A stretch of 64,000 bases of DNA from Tetrahymena thermophila SB210 (lineage: Eukaryota > Ciliophora > Oligohymenophorea > Hymenostomatida > Tetrahymenidae). The DNA is taken from NCBI RefSeq assembly GCF_000189635.1, contig NW_002476578.1, positions 186,001 to 250,000 of the forward strand, given 5' to 3'. Both the position numbers and the translations under genes were made by a program. The notes under the pieces were generated by a model, which did no database searches, was not told the origin of the DNA, and was given only the letters and a program-made list of their open reading frames with translations. Below, one piece after another: positions 1 through 12,340 of this stretch. Within the stretch, counting starts at the first letter, position 1. Each line of letters opens with the position of its first letter.

Positions 1-1395
1 TTTTCTTTCACAATTGGCAAAGGTTAGGTTATCAAAGGATGGGATTTAGGTAATATTCAAGAATTTGATTCTTAAAATCAGAGTCTGCAATAAAATTTAT
101 TTAACAAAAAGGTGTTGCTACAATGAAGAGAGGTGAAAAGGCTGTCCTTACCTGCACAGCTCCTAATGCCTATGGTGAAACTGGAAGTCCCCCTAGAATT
201 CCTCCTAATGCTACTTTACAATTTGAAGTTGAATTGATTGACTTCCGCGAGAGAACTAAAACAAAATGGGATTACTCATTAGAAGAAAGAGTTGAAATTG
301 CCAAAAAATACAAAGATGAGGGTAATGACGCTTTCAAAAAAGGTGATCTTGAAGAAGCTGATGTTTTATACGATTAATGTATTGATTACGTTGATTTTGG
401 TGAAGATGTTAATGGTTCTCTTGAACTTAAGTTCACTGCTTACCTTAACCAAGCAACAGTAAGAATAATTAAATTTACTTTTTAGAAAACAAAAATTTAA
501 AAACAGCTGCAAAAAATAAATCAGCAACAATAGAATTATTTTATTTTTAATTAAATAGGTTTATAATAAATAAAAAAAATGGGACAAAGCTATTAAGAAT
601 TGCACTATTGTTATTGAAAAGCAACCTAATAACATCAAGGCTTACTTCAGAAGAGGTACTGCTAGAATGAATTATGGTTTCTTAGATGAGGCTAAAGCTG
701 ATTTCCATAAAGCACAAGAATTAGATCCTAACAATGCTGAAGTTATCAATTCTTTGAAAGTTCTTGCTTAGAAGTAAAAAGAAGCCAATGAAAAGCAAAA
801 GAAAATGTGGGGTGGCCTTTTTAAAAATTCATATTATGACGACTAAAAATAAACTATTGTAGAATTCTCTGATCCTAGTAATCCTGTTGTTTTCTTTGAT
901 ATTCAAATCGGAGAAGAAGAACCTTAGAGAGTTGAATTTGAGCTTTTCAAGAATATTGCTCCTAAAACTGCTGAAAATTTCCGTGCCCTTTGCACTGGAG
1001 AAAAAGGTACTGGCGTTTCAGGAAAGCCTCTTCATTATAAGGGATCCATATTCCACCGTCTTATTAAAGATTTTATGATTTAGGGAGGTGATTTCACTAA
1101 CTCTAACGGTACTGGAGGTGAATCAATTTATGGCGCCAAATTCCCTGACGAAGACTTCAAAGCAAAGCATACTAAGAGAGGTTTACTCTCTATGGCTAAC
1201 AGTGGTCCTAACACAAACGGAAGTTAGTTCTTTATCACCTTTAAAAAAACAGAATGGCTCGATGGTAAGCACGTAGTTTTTGGTGCTGTAACTAAAAATA
1301 TCGAATTCCTTGATAAACTTGAAAACTCTCCTTGCGAAGGCGAAAACCCATCTCCAAGCATTAAAGTTGTTGACTGTGGTGTCGTTAAAGCTTGA
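1..1395 (+). CDS. FKBP-TPR-cyclophilin dual immunophilin (5' partial)
   Basis: Exons 1-49, 112-458 and 559-1395, with GT..AG introns at 50-111 and 459-558 and consistent phases; the 5' end lies outside the window. The first part is the C-terminal half of an FKBP peptidyl-prolyl isomerase domain: it has the VIKGWDLG core and ends in the usual FEVELIDF strand. Three TPR units follow (about 290-770). Basic/Asn positions of the Hsp90/Hsp70 carboxylate clamp are visible ([23 protein letters not shown]). A complete cyclophilin domain ends the protein (about 860-1392), with [22 protein letters not shown] and the Trp of [11 protein letters not shown] that favours cyclosporin binding. TAA/TAG at several sites are read as Gln; the stop is TGA at 1393-1395. 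The domain order matches the FCBP class of double immunophilins. The probable role is chaperone-linked prolyl isomerisation in the cytosol. Confidence 0.95.
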
Positions 1396-3272
1396 TGAAG
1401 CTAATTAAAAAATATTTTCAAATTTAATTTTAGATAAATTCAATACACAAAAATATATAACTAATAAATAAATAAATAAACTAATTATAAATTAAGTAAT
1501 TTATTTATAAATTTACATTTATTTTTTGCAAAACATACATAAATAAATAAATTAATTAATTAATTTTGTAAAAATAATAAAAAGTATTTGATTCTAAAAT
1601 GTTCATCTAATTTATTTAAAAATTAATTTGTTAATTATAAATAAATTGATTTATATATTTTTAAGATTTCATTAGAACTAATAATTAATTAAACATAGAA
1701 TAAAATTATGGTCAATAATTTTTCTAGAATTTTTAAATTAAGAATTAGTTAAAAAATTAAAATTCCTCTTTGTTATCTTTTGTTTATTAATATATCTTTA
1801 TTATTATATTATTGACATGAGGAATTTCTCTAAAAACCATAAATAAATATATTATTTTAGCATTTAAATTATTTAAATATTTTAAAGTATTTTTTTACAG
1901 TAGCTTTATTATGATATTAATAAGTTATTCTAATTAAAAAAAATATTATTAAAAATCAGCTAGATTTAGTTAATTAAATTATTTTGTAAATACTTATAAT
2001 TATTGTAATAGTTTTAAATTTAATTTTTTACCTCAAGTTTTTTTTAAAAAGAAATCTATCTTTATTTCAGATAACTTTTTTGAAAATTATTTTTGATATA
2101 AGTGAAATGAATCTTTAAGAAAATATATAATTTTTAGATAACAAGAAAGAAAAAATATTTATTATAAATTAATAAATAAATTTTATGTAATCTATATTTT
2201 AGATAAATATTAAAATATAAATTATTAATATTTCACAAAATTAATTTATTAAATTAAAAAAAGACTTCCTAGATAATAATATTATTTTAATTTTCTTGAA
2301 TTGATAGACACAATTAAATTTGACCATAATAAATTTAAAAGATAGTATAAATAAAGCTTTCTTTATTTTAATTAAAATAACAAAATATAAGCTTACTTAA
2401 TTTATCAAAAGATGTATTTCAAAATCCTTAAATTTATCTTATTCATATTAATAATTTAAAGTTTACTCGCTAAGTGTAACTAACCTTAACAAAAGAATCT
2501 AAATTTAATTCTTAATTAAAATTCATAATTTTTTTCTGCGTCACTAAGAAAATATTACTAAAATTAAGTTACTGTGAAAAAATAATTGTCATTAGATTTA
2601 AGAGTAAACAACAAGAGTCTTTTTTCTAATGACAACTCTTTATTATAGAATAAAATTAATAACTGAGATAGTTTTTGTGGCAAATAATTATTTTATATTC
2701 TCTTAAATAATTAAAACCAATGAATCAATCAATAAATAAATATTACACTTTGCACTTAAAATATTACATGAAATAAATTAATAGATAATTTCAGTATAAA
2801 TAAAAATAAAGCAGATTTGAAATCATAAGAACTTTTTGATTCTAAATGAATATCTTTGTGTGAAACGAAAATTACAGTAAAAGTTTAAGATTTTTTTTGT
2901 CATCTTCAATCATTAAACACATTTTAATAAAAAATGATATCCACTTAAATATTTTTTAGGTAACAATATATTTATTTTGTTTGCTTAAAATAATTTTTAA
3001 AAAAGAAAGACCATTTTAATTAAAAGAGTTATTTTTTTATATTGTTATAATAAAGATTTAAGATACTACTAAAAACATTAATTTAAAAGAATTACAGAAG
3101 TTTTATAAGTTTATATGTATTAATAGGAAATTTATTGCTTCTTTTTGAGCATATTTTATACTACTTTTACATTTTTTGTACATAAATATTGGCTTTTTGC
3201 AGAAAAGTGCATATTTAAATTACTAAAATTTCATATTTAATCTATATCTATCTATCTATTTATTTTTTATCT
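1396..3272. other. AT-rich intergenic spacer
   Basis: About 1.9 kb of A/T-dominated sequence between the convergent ends of the immunophilin gene and the minus-strand gene at 3273. I see no frame with family-like composition on either strand, no tRNA and no clear repeat beyond short AATA/TTAAT runs. It holds the 3' untranslated regions of both genes. Confidence 0.6.
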
Positions 3273-4232
3273 TCAATAAGGCTTACTAGTATCACCAGCG
3301 AAATTTACAACATCTTATCCAACTCTTCTTACTCTGCTTTTGTGTTAATCAGCTTGGGTTCCTTGTTGCTAATTATTAGCTTGAGTATTTGTGGTTGTAT
3401 TATTTGTTGTGGCATTAGTAGAATTAGTGTTAGTAGTAGTAGTAGTAGCTGCTGTTTTTGTTTCAACTTACTTTACTGTTGTTTGGTTTTATTCATCAAT
3501 AACCTTTTATTCACTATTTTCCTTGTAATAGTAATCGGAGGTGTCGGCTACTGACCACTTAGGTGTGTCTTCAACTTGATAATCGATTTCACATACCTTA
3601 AAGAATTTGGCACTCTTAGTTTAGACAGGAATCAAACTAGATTATTTCCATTTAATACGGTTATTAGGTTGGGCGCAAAATTACCCATTATCAAGCTTGA
3701 TAATGTTGAAACTTTTGTGCTCGTGAGGAATCTCAGACCAAGCAGTGTTAAGGATGCCAGGGTCAGAGTGAGTGTGGTCAATTGTGAAAAGATACTAGCC
3801 AGGATAAGTCTTACCATTTTTCATAAGAACTTCGCAACGAAGACTAGCAATATTAACTTTGTTGACTACTGTGAAATCATAGCTGAAGCAATTCCATAAT
3901 TAGAGGTGATCTAAAGGGAGCAAGTTATCGAAATCAACATCCTTTTTCCATAAGAAAGCAGAAATAGGGAGCTTATCATATAAGGCACCGTATTCAGTGA
4001 AAAGAGTTTCAAACAAGAAAGCTCTGTCTTTCTTTGACTTAACAGTAATCCAAACACCTTCTTCTAATTCGCCGTGACCTTCTTCAAATTAGGTAACGTA
4101 TTCTTTTCTAATAAAAACTTCGGTGGGAGGGACATTGCCAACTAAGTAAGCGAAGTGATACTTCATAAATTGGCTGGTCAATTTAGGGGCAGAAACCTTA
4201 TTAAAGGTGCTTTACATTAATTTTTTAAACAT
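3273..4232 (-). CDS. Unknown ciliate protein with Thr/Asn/Gln-rich tail (full-length copy)
   Basis: A single-exon frame of 320 codons from ATG (complement of 4230-4232) to TGA (complement of 3273-3275), open only with TAA/TAG as Gln. The N-terminus MFKKLMQSTFNKVSAPKL is basic and Ser/Thr-containing, which could be a mitochondrial presequence. The first 220 or so residues are compact and aromatic-rich (FLWKKDVDF, YLFTIDHTHSDPG, IKLDNGQFCAQPNNRIKW). The last 90 are low complexity (polyThr, Asn/Gln) and end in a short basic stretch. I do not recognise the family. Codon use is better than in the surroundings, and two shortened relatives lie at 19.9 and 25.6 kb, so this is the intact parent. No transmembrane segment is seen. 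Confidence 0.85.
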
Positions 4233-7200
4233 TTCTCTTTCTTTTTGTACTTCTTAATAAATATATATGTTTATTGCTTTAATTTATTATAATTAACTTT
4301 CTGTTGACTTTCCTGATTGGATATTTATATTCAATAGCACCTAATTAAGATTTATTATTTCGTTTAAAAGCAATAAAGTAAATAAAATTAAATTAACATC
4401 TCTGTTTCATTGTATGTATGATTGTTTTCTGGTTAATATTTGTTTTCTGTTGATATCTTACAACTCTTAATCAAAAATCAAATTAATAGCTCAAACAAAT
4501 TATTTAGTCTTGCTATTCTTATTCAATTTCTAATCCAAGAAAAATCTTTGCATGATTCTTTCTAATTAATTAATTGCATTAAAATTAGATTTATTTAAAA
4601 AATTTTTGCTTTTTCTAGGATGAAGTAAAAAAAATATTTTATCATTTTGATAAATCTGCTATTTTAAAAATAGAAATAAAGCATATAAAAATGTTCTTGT
4701 TTTTTATTTTATACTTTAAGTCAATTGGTTTTTTAATTTTATCCACGATTACAGCTGAAACAAAGAAATTAAAGGAATTAACAATATACGTAAACTAATA
4801 TTTGCTGATTGATGTAAAAGAATTAATTTTGTAATTATTTTTTATTAAAATTTACTTGCAAGCAAATACAATATTCAAATGTGATTTTAGGAAAAATATC
4901 TTTTATAATTTGTTTTATTGAGTTAAAATTTTTTTATTTTGTACAATTTAAACCTTTTATTTAATGACTTTTCTTTACATCAAAGCTAAGAATATAATGA
5001 TGCAATAAAGGAATTACATTAATTACATTCTATATTCTTTTATAATTTTTAATTCGCTTTACCATTTTGATTTAGCTATTTTTCTGGATATTAACAAATG
5101 AACAAAAAAGACATCTTTCCCTCACAACCATAATTTTTATTAAAAAAAATAACCATATTAAAATTTCTGAAAAAAATTAAAAAATATAAAAAATGAATTA
5201 AACAAGCTTTTTACTAACATGTTTATACTTAAAAAAGAGATTTCGTGGTTTCAGAAATAGTAATTTAGTTTTTATTGACAAAATTTAATTTTACCTTTAC
5301 TACGAATTATCAAAAATAAATATGATGCTTTTAATCTTAATTTATATTTTAGCTGACTTATTATCTTTCAGATTATATATAAGAAATTTTTGAGTACTTT
5401 AATTAAAAAGCTAATTATTCCTTTACTAAAAGGCAAATCAAACAATTTATCTTTTATAATTGATTGTAAGGACTAGCAGATTTCTTTTGATAAAATAAAA
5501 AATCTCTTAAAATTACTTATCAAACATAGCTGATATAAATGAGAAACATTTAAAGTCAACATAACATTAACTGATTTATAGAAAATTTTTATTTGTAAAA
5601 ATAAACATTTAATTCTTGTATTTCTTTCATTATTTTAAGATTTAATCTAGAAATTAAACTGAACTTATAATGATAAATAACTTTATTAACTTATTATCTT
5701 TTTACAATTTATTAAATGATCTTTCAGTATTTATATTCTAGATAAATTTATTTCCCTTATTTTATATCAATCCAAAATAAATAAGATAATTGCTCTTAAG
5801 CATTTCTTTTTTTAATTTCAATAAAATAATTTAAAAAAGCTGTTTAAAAATAATTTAAAGATAAATTTACAAAAATATTATAAAAGATTTTACATACTAA
5901 AACAAGTAAAATAAATTTACAAAATGTAAAAACAAAATTAAATAAATATATATCTGAGTAATTATGATTGGAAATTTTGTAATCAATATCTTTCTTTATT
6001 TTTTCTAAATTTAATCAATTACTATTATTGAATCTTTTGTTTTTTTAAAAGAACTTTATCGAAATTTAGAGTTTGTATGTGTTTGATTCAACTCATATCA
6101 AATTAATTAAACCTTATTTTTATCAAAATTTTATGAAGTTACTCTTATCATATCTTTTTTTTCTATATAGAACATTCATCGAATATTTAATTTGATCAGT
6201 ATTTGTTTTTGCTGTATTAAAAGTTATCATTATTTAATTTTTGATGAGGATTTTAGTTGAATATTTTTTATTCAATAAATAATTTTAGAAATTTGTATCA
6301 AAAAAAAGAGTGAATGCTAAATTTAAAAACAGCTTTGTATATTTATTATAAGCTATTAAAAAATTGTTAAGATTAAGATAATAAAATAATTATTTTTATT
6401 TTTCTCTGCTATTTTTTAAATTGATTCTTGAATTAAAATATAATGATCTATTAAATTAATATATTTAATAAATATTAATAATTGCCTATTGTTAATGTAA
6501 TATAAATTACGCAGGCAACAACAATATCTAAAAATATTTAAATTAATAAATTTCAAACATATTTAATTTATTTAAAATAAATAATTTTAGTTAAATTAAT
6601 CAATTTATTTTATTAAATTACTAAAAAGTTCTTATTAGGATAATTCTAAGTTAAGGAGATTTTAATTTAAGAAGAAAAAATTTAAAAATAATAATTTTTA
6701 ATGACTCTTAAATTAGAATAAAATTTAGATAAAATACTTGAAAAATTTAAGAAAAATAAAATTTTTTAGCAACATTTATTGAATTGTTAAAAAACAAACT
6801 TTAAACAAAAATCCTTCAAAAAATAATTAATTTATATTTGCTATATTATATATTATGATATAGTCATATTTTGTAAATTTATATAAATTGAAATAAATTA
6901 AATATTAATTTATTTTATTTCTACAAATAATTAAAATTTTTTTTTTTAATTTAAATTTTTCAAAAGTATGGGTAGTCCCACAAATCTACCCTCCACCCCC
7001 CCCCCCCCCCCCCCGTTAATTTTATTAAAGGAAGATATATATATGTAAAGCAAAAAAGAGGAATATTTTCAAAAATATGCATAATTTCAGATTATCAAGA
7101 AGAAAATAAAATCTGATATTTTTTCCTAACTTTTTCTTTTTTGAATCAATAATTTTTTTCGATCAAAGAAGATTGATTGATAGAAATTTTTTAAGGTGTT

Positions 7201-7496
7201 TAGTCAGTCTTCGTAGAATCAAAAGAAGCAAGAAGATATCTAAAAATAGTTTTCAAAACTTAGCTAGATTTCAAAATCTGAGTAAAAATAGTCGCTCCTT
7301 GGTAGGACAAAATATTATTTATGTTAAAATAAAAAGTACAATATGATTTCTCACAAATGTTTTAAATTATGGAATAAAATTTCTCAAGATAAATAAAAAA
7401 TTAATAGAAATTTAGGAACCAATTTATTTAAGTAAATAAAGCTTTTTATTTTTTAAAATTTCATAAGCCATTTGTTAACATACAAAAATATCATAT
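4233..7496. other. AT-rich spacer, partly shared with 20.3-22.3 kb and 26.3-28.0 kb
   Basis: No gene seen. Blocks of this spacer are recognisably repeated downstream of the other two copies of the 3273-4232 gene. Examples are the stretch after 4232 with TTTATTGCTTTAATTTATT and the 7.4-7.7 kb stretch with AACATACAAAAATATCAT, which recurs near 22.1 kb. It is therefore part of a segmental duplication. A 19-nt C run lies at 6996-7014. Confidence 0.6.
6996..7014 (+). repeat. Homopolymer run of 19 C
   Basis: Nineteen uninterrupted C residues in a region otherwise about 85% A/T. It is preceded by GGGTAG..CTACCC, a 6-bp inverted repeat at about 6970-6990. It is not a telomere repeat (ciliate telomeres of this group are CCCCAA). 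It may be slippage-prone or mark a low-quality assembly spot. Confidence 0.9.
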
Positions 7497-10374
7497 TCAT
7501 AAACATAAAAGTAGTAATAAATTTATCTTTAAATTATTATCATAATTCATTGATTCAGATTTCACTTTTATAATAAATTAGTGTAAATTACTAAAAATGT
7601 TTAAATATTAAAAAAATTAACAAAAAAAGAAATTTTAATCTAATAAAATAAGTGTGCTTTATGGTTTTAAATTCATTTTTATAATTAAAAATAAACATAA
7701 TAAAAAGCAAATAATGTACTTTTCCTCAATATAAAGTTTCAAACTTGAGAGATTAGTGCACTTTGCTAAAGCTGAACGTAAACCTGATGCACCAACTGTA
7801 CTAATTTAATTCGATCTTTTTAAATATTGAAGAAAAAATATATTATTAATTAGTTATTTATAAAGAAAAAATGAACAAAAAATATGAAATTAATTAATTA
7901 ATAATAAATAAAAATTTTGAAAATAAAAAATGAGTTAAATTAACAAACTAAGAGAGAGAGAGAAAGAAAAAAACAAGGACAATAAAAAAATAAAATAAAA
8001 ATAAATCTAATAAATTGGAGATCTATTGTTTTAAATTTATTTTTAAAATAAAAAATCAATAACATAATACAAAATGAAAATAAAAGAAAATAAAGTTAAA
8101 TAAAAAGCTATTTAATAAATTAAAAGATCCTTAATGTTTTAAATTTTTTTTATAATTAAAAATATCACTATCCGAAACAAATAAACTGTTTTACTTAAGG
8201 TCAAGTACTAAATTTGAGAGGTTAGTGCAATTTACCAAAGCAGAGCCTAAGCCTAATACACCAATATCACCAATTTAATTACTACTTTTAATATATTTAA
8301 GAAAAAATATATAATTAATTTAATAGATAATTAGAAGGAAAAAATGAAAAAATAATAAGAAATGAATTAATTAATAATAAATGCAAGCACTAAAAATAAA
8401 AAAATGTGTTGAATTAATAAAGAAATTTAGAAAAAAGAAAAAAAAAGCAAGCAGAATAAAAAGATAAACAAAAGTAAATAAATTAAAAGACCTTTATTGT
8501 TTTAAATTCACTTTTAAAATTAAAAATATCACATTCCAAAAAAAATTAACTGTTTTTACTCCAGAAAAAGTATCAAATTTGAGAGATGAGTGCAATTTGC
8601 TAAACCAGAACCTAAGCCTGATACACCTATATCACCAATTTAATTTCCACTTTTTATAAATTTAAGAAAAAAATATAATTAATTAAATAGTAAGTTAGTT
8701 AGAAGGAAAAAATTAATAAAAAATATGAAATGAATTAATTTTTAATAAATAAAAATGCTAAAATAAAAAATGTGTAGAATTAATAAAGAAAGTTTGAAAA
8801 TAAAAAAAACACAAGCACAATAAAAAAAAAGTAAATAAATTTAAAGACTTTTATTATTTTAAAATTATTTTTTAAATTAAAAATATCACAATCCAAAAAA
8901 ATTAACTGTTTTTACTTAAGAATAAGTGACAAATTTGAGAGATGAGTGCAATTTGCTAAACCAGAACCTAAGCCTGATACACCTATATCACCAATTTAAT
9001 TTCTACTTTTTATAAATTTAAGAAAAAAATATAATTAATTAAATAGTAAGTTAGTTAGAAGGAAAAAATTAATAAAAAATATGAAATGAATTAATTTTTA
9101 ATAAATAAAAATGCTAAAATAAAAAATGTGTAGAATTAATAAAGAAAGTTTGAAAATAAAAAAAACACAAGCACAATAAAAAAAAAGTAAATAAATTTAA
9201 AGACTTTTATTATTTTAAAATTATTTTTTAAATTAAAAATATCACAATCCAAAAAAATTAACTGTTTTTACCTAAGAATAAGTGACAAATTTGAGAGATT
9301 AGTGCAATTTGCTAAACCAGAACCTAAGCCTGATACATCTATATCACCAATTTAATTTCCACTTTTTATAAATTTAAGAAAAAAATAGAATTAATTAAAT
9401 AGTAAGTTAGTTAGAAGGAAAAAATTAATAAAAAATATGAAATGAATTAATTTTTAATAAATAAAAATGCTAAAATAAAAAATGTGTAGAATTAATAAAG
9501 AAAGTTTGAAAATAAAAAAAACACAAGCACAATAAAAAAAAAAGTAAATAAATTTAAAGACTTTTATTGTTTTAAAATTATTTTTTAAATTAAATATATT
9601 TCATAACTTAAATCAAAATTAACTGTTTTTACCTAAGACGAAGTTCCAAATTTGAGAGATTAGTGCAATTTGCTAAACCAGAACCTAAGCCTGATACATC
9701 TATTTAATTTCCACTTTTTATAAATTTAAGAAAAAAATATAATTAATTAAATAGTAAGTTAGTTAGAAGGAAAAAATTAATAAAAAATATGAAATGAATT
9801 AATTTTTAATAAATAAAAATGCTAAAATAAAAAATGTGTAGAATTAATAAAGAAAGTTTGAAAATAAAAAAAACACAAGCACAATAAAAAAAAAAGTAAA
9901 TAAATTTAAAGACTTTTATTATTTTAAAATTATTTTTTAAATTAAATATATTTCATAACTTAAATCAAAATTAACTGTTTTTACTAAAGACTAAGTTCCA
10001 AATTTGAGAGATTAGTACAATTTCCTAAAGCAGAACCAATATCACCAATTTAATTACCTCTTTTTAAATATTTAAGAAAAAATATATAATTAATTAAATA
10101 GATAGTTAGAAGGAAAATATGAAGAAAAAATAAGAAATGGATTAATTAATAATAAATGAAAGCACTATAAATAAAAAAATGTGTTGAATTAATAAAGAAA
10201 TTTTGAAGAAAAAAAAAACACAAACACAATAAAAAGAATTCGCTTTTAAAATTAAAAATATCACAATCCAAAAAAATAAACTGTTTTTACTAAATGTAAA
10301 GTTACAAATTTGAGAGATTAGTGCAATTTGCTAAACCAGAAACTAAACCTGATGCACCAACTGCACCAATACCA
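7497..10374 (-). CDS. LRR protein, 3' block of eight one-repeat exons
   Basis: Eight exons on the minus strand, 5'-to-3': 10291-10374, 9985-10059, 9633-9713, 9272-9361, 8916-9005, 8560-8649, 8195-8284 and terminal 7497-7815. Internal exons begin with 1 nt and end with 2 nt of a split codon, so all are interchangeable in phase. Donors read GTAAAA and acceptors AAAAAG. Each exon encodes one leucine-rich repeat of the pattern NQIGDxGASGLGSALANC followed by TNLSNLTLxL. Lengths of 90, 84, 81 and 75 nt differ by whole codons only. The terminal exon runs into TGA at 7497-7499; the earlier TGA used by the sister gene at 22.3 kb is TGC here. Probably continuous with the block at 16042-18912. Function unknown; LRRs imply protein binding. 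Confidence 0.75.
8560..9984 (-). repeat. Four near-identical ~356-bp exon+intron cassettes
   Basis: Exon starts at 8560, 8916, 9272 and 9633 are 356, 356 and 361 bp apart. Intron sequence (for example AGTAAGTTAGTTAGAAGG and GTGTAGAATTAATAAAG) is repeated essentially letter for letter, as conserved as the exons. That implies very recent tandem amplification or gene conversion of a whole exon+intron unit. Cassettes elsewhere in the arrays share only the exon and splice-site neighbourhoods. Confidence 0.9.
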
Positions 10375-10597
10375 CTTTTTATTTATTTTAGAAAAAATAT
10401 ATAATTAATTAATTAGTTAGTTAGAAGAGAATTAAATAGATAAAAAATAAAAAAATAAAAATAAAAATAAAAATAAAAATAAAAATAAAAAAAATAAATT
10501 AATTTAAAAAATTAATTTTTAATAAAAAGAGAAAAAGAGAAAGAGAAATAAAAAGAGAAAGTAAAAATAAATCAAATATTATATTCATTCAAATCAT
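10375..10597. repeat. Simple-sequence junction (AAAAAT)n
   Basis: Short runs of AAAAAT and GAGAAA mark the boundary between the LRR cassette array and the three-gene block. No gene is seen here. Confidence 0.6.
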
Positions 10598-12340
10598 TCA
10601 ATTTTATTGTTATATTTTTTATTATTTAGTTTTCAATTTAAACTAAGTTTTTTCGATTTAAACTTATTCTTGAATATTTTAACTATGAGCATTATCAAAT
10701 TGTTAAATTTAATTATATTATTATTCGGGATAATATTGAGAATAATTTTATTCATCATATTATTAATTATTATAAAATTAAATACCTTACATTTACATTT
10801 ACATCTATAAATTATACATTTAGTTATATAATTGATTATAATTTTAAATCATTTCTTATGGTTATAAAGATTTAGATTCGGAATTACAATTAGAATTAGA
10901 ATTACAATTACAATTACAATTAGAATTGCATTCGCAATTTGATTCACAAGAACATTCAAAATTACAATTACAGTTAGATTTAGAATTAGAATTACAGTTA
11001 GAATTAGAATTAGAATTAGAATTAGAATTAAATAATTAATAATGAATTATATCTTAATTAAATAATTTATTATCTACACATTCAGTAAAATTACCTTCAA
11101 AAATCAATTTAAACTTATGTCTCAATATGAATAATAAATAAGGTAATCTTTCATTTTATAAAAATTACTATAACTATTAATCTTGTTATAAAATTCTATT
11201 AGATTCTATTCTATCTGAGATACAATTTTTCATCTTATTTAATAAATAAATAATTTATTTATTTTTATTAGTTTTAGTTTAATATCTTTTTCTTGTAATT
11301 TAATCAATTTTATCTATACCAGTTTCTTTAAATTATTGAGTTTTTCTATTATTATAAATTATTCCAAAATCTGTTATAATATCAAGTAAATCTTGAGAAG
11401 AAATATTTTTATAATCCAAATATTATCTTTAAATTGTTGAATTTAAAATTTCAATTAATCCATAAATAATTTCATTACAATTGAATAATTTTCTTATAAA
11501 TTTCAATAAAATACTAGCTTCTGATAGTAATAAGAAACTAGTTTTTGTAATAAAACAATCATCTTTATTTTAAATCAATTATGTAATATAATGTTCAAAA
11601 CATTCTGAATCTAATTATTTTTTAATTTCTTTTCCTAATCTTGGTAAAGTTATACTTCTAAATAATTTTTTAATTAATTTATTCATAAAGAATTCAAATT
11701 ATTCATATGATACAATTGATCCTATTAAACCTGAAGCAATTTATAATGATTCTTAACTAAATCTCAGTTAATTGAATTAACAAATAACATCTGATTTTTA
11801 AAATAGATTATCGAGTTTAGGAACAATTAATTAATTTTATTCTAAATTCCATATTTTATATTATTTTTCTTCTGATTCGATTTTAAACATATCAGAAACA
11901 TCAAATAATTTTTCTTTTCTTTTGTTAATATATTTTTCAACATAATTTTTAATTAGATTTGAAATATTATTTCCTTGTATTTAATCAAGTATTTTCTTTA
12001 CATTATCCTATGAAATTCCATTTTGAGGCAATTTGAAAAATTCTTATAATGAAACATATTTAATGTTTACTTAGAATGTATCTTGTATTTTTTGATTTAA
12101 AATTCCGAAGGTTTAATCATCGTGTGAAATTGTACCATTTTTTACAATATCTCTTGTTCTTGGAATGTTATTGAAAAAGTTAGTGTTTATGTAATTTTTG
12201 TTAACTTCAGATAATGATCCCATATCATGTCCTTATTCGATCTTATGTATTTTTTAAAATAATGATTTAAAAACATTATAAGAAATAACTTTGACATATT
12301 CTTGATTAGATTGAGTTTGAGAAGAAACCAAAGAAGACAT
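10598..12340 (-). CDS. Unknown protein with Asn-Ser/Cys-Asn repeats and Gln/Tyr-rich tail
   Basis: An intronless frame of 581 codons, ATG at complement 12338-12340 and TGA at complement 10598-10600, packed with TAA/TAG Gln codons. Residues 1 to about 430 are ordinary globular or helical sequence (FNNIPRTRDIVKNG, ITLPRLGKEIKKQL, LPYLLFILRHKFK). A repeat of alternating Asn with Ser or Cys follows (NSNSNSNCNSNS, CNCNCNSNSN). The C-terminus is rich in Gln, Asn, Tyr and Met (MQMQMQ, SQYYPEQQYNQ), a prion-like composition. I do not recognise the family. It sits first in a block of three same-strand genes that interrupts the LRR arrays. No transposase motif (DDE, RT) was noticed. Confidence 0.8.

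Noticed and set aside
3576-3899. Plus-strand open frame of 107 codons
   Set aside because: It is antisense to the 320-codon minus-strand gene, which has paralogues and better composition.
10607-10810. Plus-strand Leu/Ile-rich frame
   Set aside because: It is antisense to the Gln/Tyr-rich tail of the 10598-12340 gene.
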